A DNA stretch of 34,272 nt. Source: Candidatus Poribacteria bacterium WGA-3G (GTDB taxonomy: Bacteria; Poribacteria; WGA-4E; WGA-3G). The notes under the pieces were generated by a model that saw nothing but the letters and a program-made list of their open reading frames with translations, searched no databases and was not told the origin of the DNA. The stretch spans positions 1 to 34,272 of the forward strand of contig ASZN01000063.1 of the NCBI GenBank assembly GCA_000406005.1, in the 5' to 3' direction. A program made the translations under genes and the position numbers. The stretch's first letter is position 1. Each line of letters starts with the position of its first letter. Below, one piece after another: positions 34,211 through 34,272 of this stretch.

Positions 34211-34272
34211 ACGTGCGATGAATCGCACTACTACGAACCCGCCCGTTTGTAGTAGGGCAATTCATTGCCCGT
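34211..34272. repeat. three-armed inverted-repeat structure at the window edge
   Basis: Three consecutive hairpins are visible: GTGCGA-TGAA-TCGCAC (34213-34228); CTACTAC-G-AAC with GTT-T-GTAGTAG (34228-34238 with 34245-34255); and GGGCAA-TTCA-TTGCCC (34255-34270). The terminal ACG (34211-34213) can pair with the final CGT (34270-34272) and close a cruciform. No coding frame is present. This looks like a palindromic repeat or miniature element, possibly continuing past the edge. Confidence 0.6.

Overview
The window most resembles a genome of Candidatus Poribacteria or a close PVC/Latescibacteria-like relative. This is an inference from gene content (a DUF1592-type cytochrome protein, a Tat-exported DUF1501 protein, a Tat-exported SMP-30 protein, ABC-2 permease expansions), moderate GC and dense repetitive hairpins. 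There is no rRNA or other taxonomic marker, so the assignment is tentative. No rRNA, tRNA or CRISPR array was found.

Layout. 1-7364: an efflux operon with a strong sigma70-like promoter, a small exported Cys-rich protein, a TolC-like channel, a His-rich adaptor and an RND pump. 7365-7922: a gene-poor stretch with an ECF-type promoter, an 8-codon gene stub and a short element with IS200/IS605-like ends. 7926-8666: an exported protein of unknown function. 8674-10787 (minus): a carbamoyltransferase with an unusual substrate loop, then threonine synthase. A divergent pair of near-consensus promoters at 10863-10982 separates that operon from a three-gene plus-strand cluster (11194-13287): a CWAA papain-like peptidase, an unknown protein and a patatin-like protein. 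The first and third of these are frameshifted. A fragment of a type ISP restriction-modification enzyme follows on the minus strand, then an Ldh2-family dehydrogenase. 15376-16607: a coiled-coil membrane protein whose stop overlaps the start of a TPR protein. 17096-19621: a two-haem cytochrome-type DUF1587/1595/1592/1588/1585 protein. 19737-21856: an HExxH protein, a HigBA-like toxin-antitoxin pair and a truncated second antitoxin. 21853-24884: SMP-30, a second IS200/IS605-like element, and DUF1501.

24898-34017 (minus) is three tandem copies of a two-gene ABC-2 permease unit (B then A), without any ATPase gene in the window. Each B-A spacer carries a variable-number heptamer array and a hairpin directly before the A start codon. 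One B copy is broken by a one-base deletion. The right edge holds a 22-bp tandem duplication and a three-armed inverted-repeat structure.

The most notable points are: (i) two short elements with matching, covarying ends that both finish at the start codon of unrelated genes; (ii) the heptamer/hairpin spacers in the permease array; (iii) the coupled peptidase-unknown-patatin cluster with small lesions; (iv) the atypical carbamoyltransferase. Several genes carry single-base homopolymer lesions (12392-12395, 30229-30232), so sequencing error must be excluded before calling them pseudogenes.
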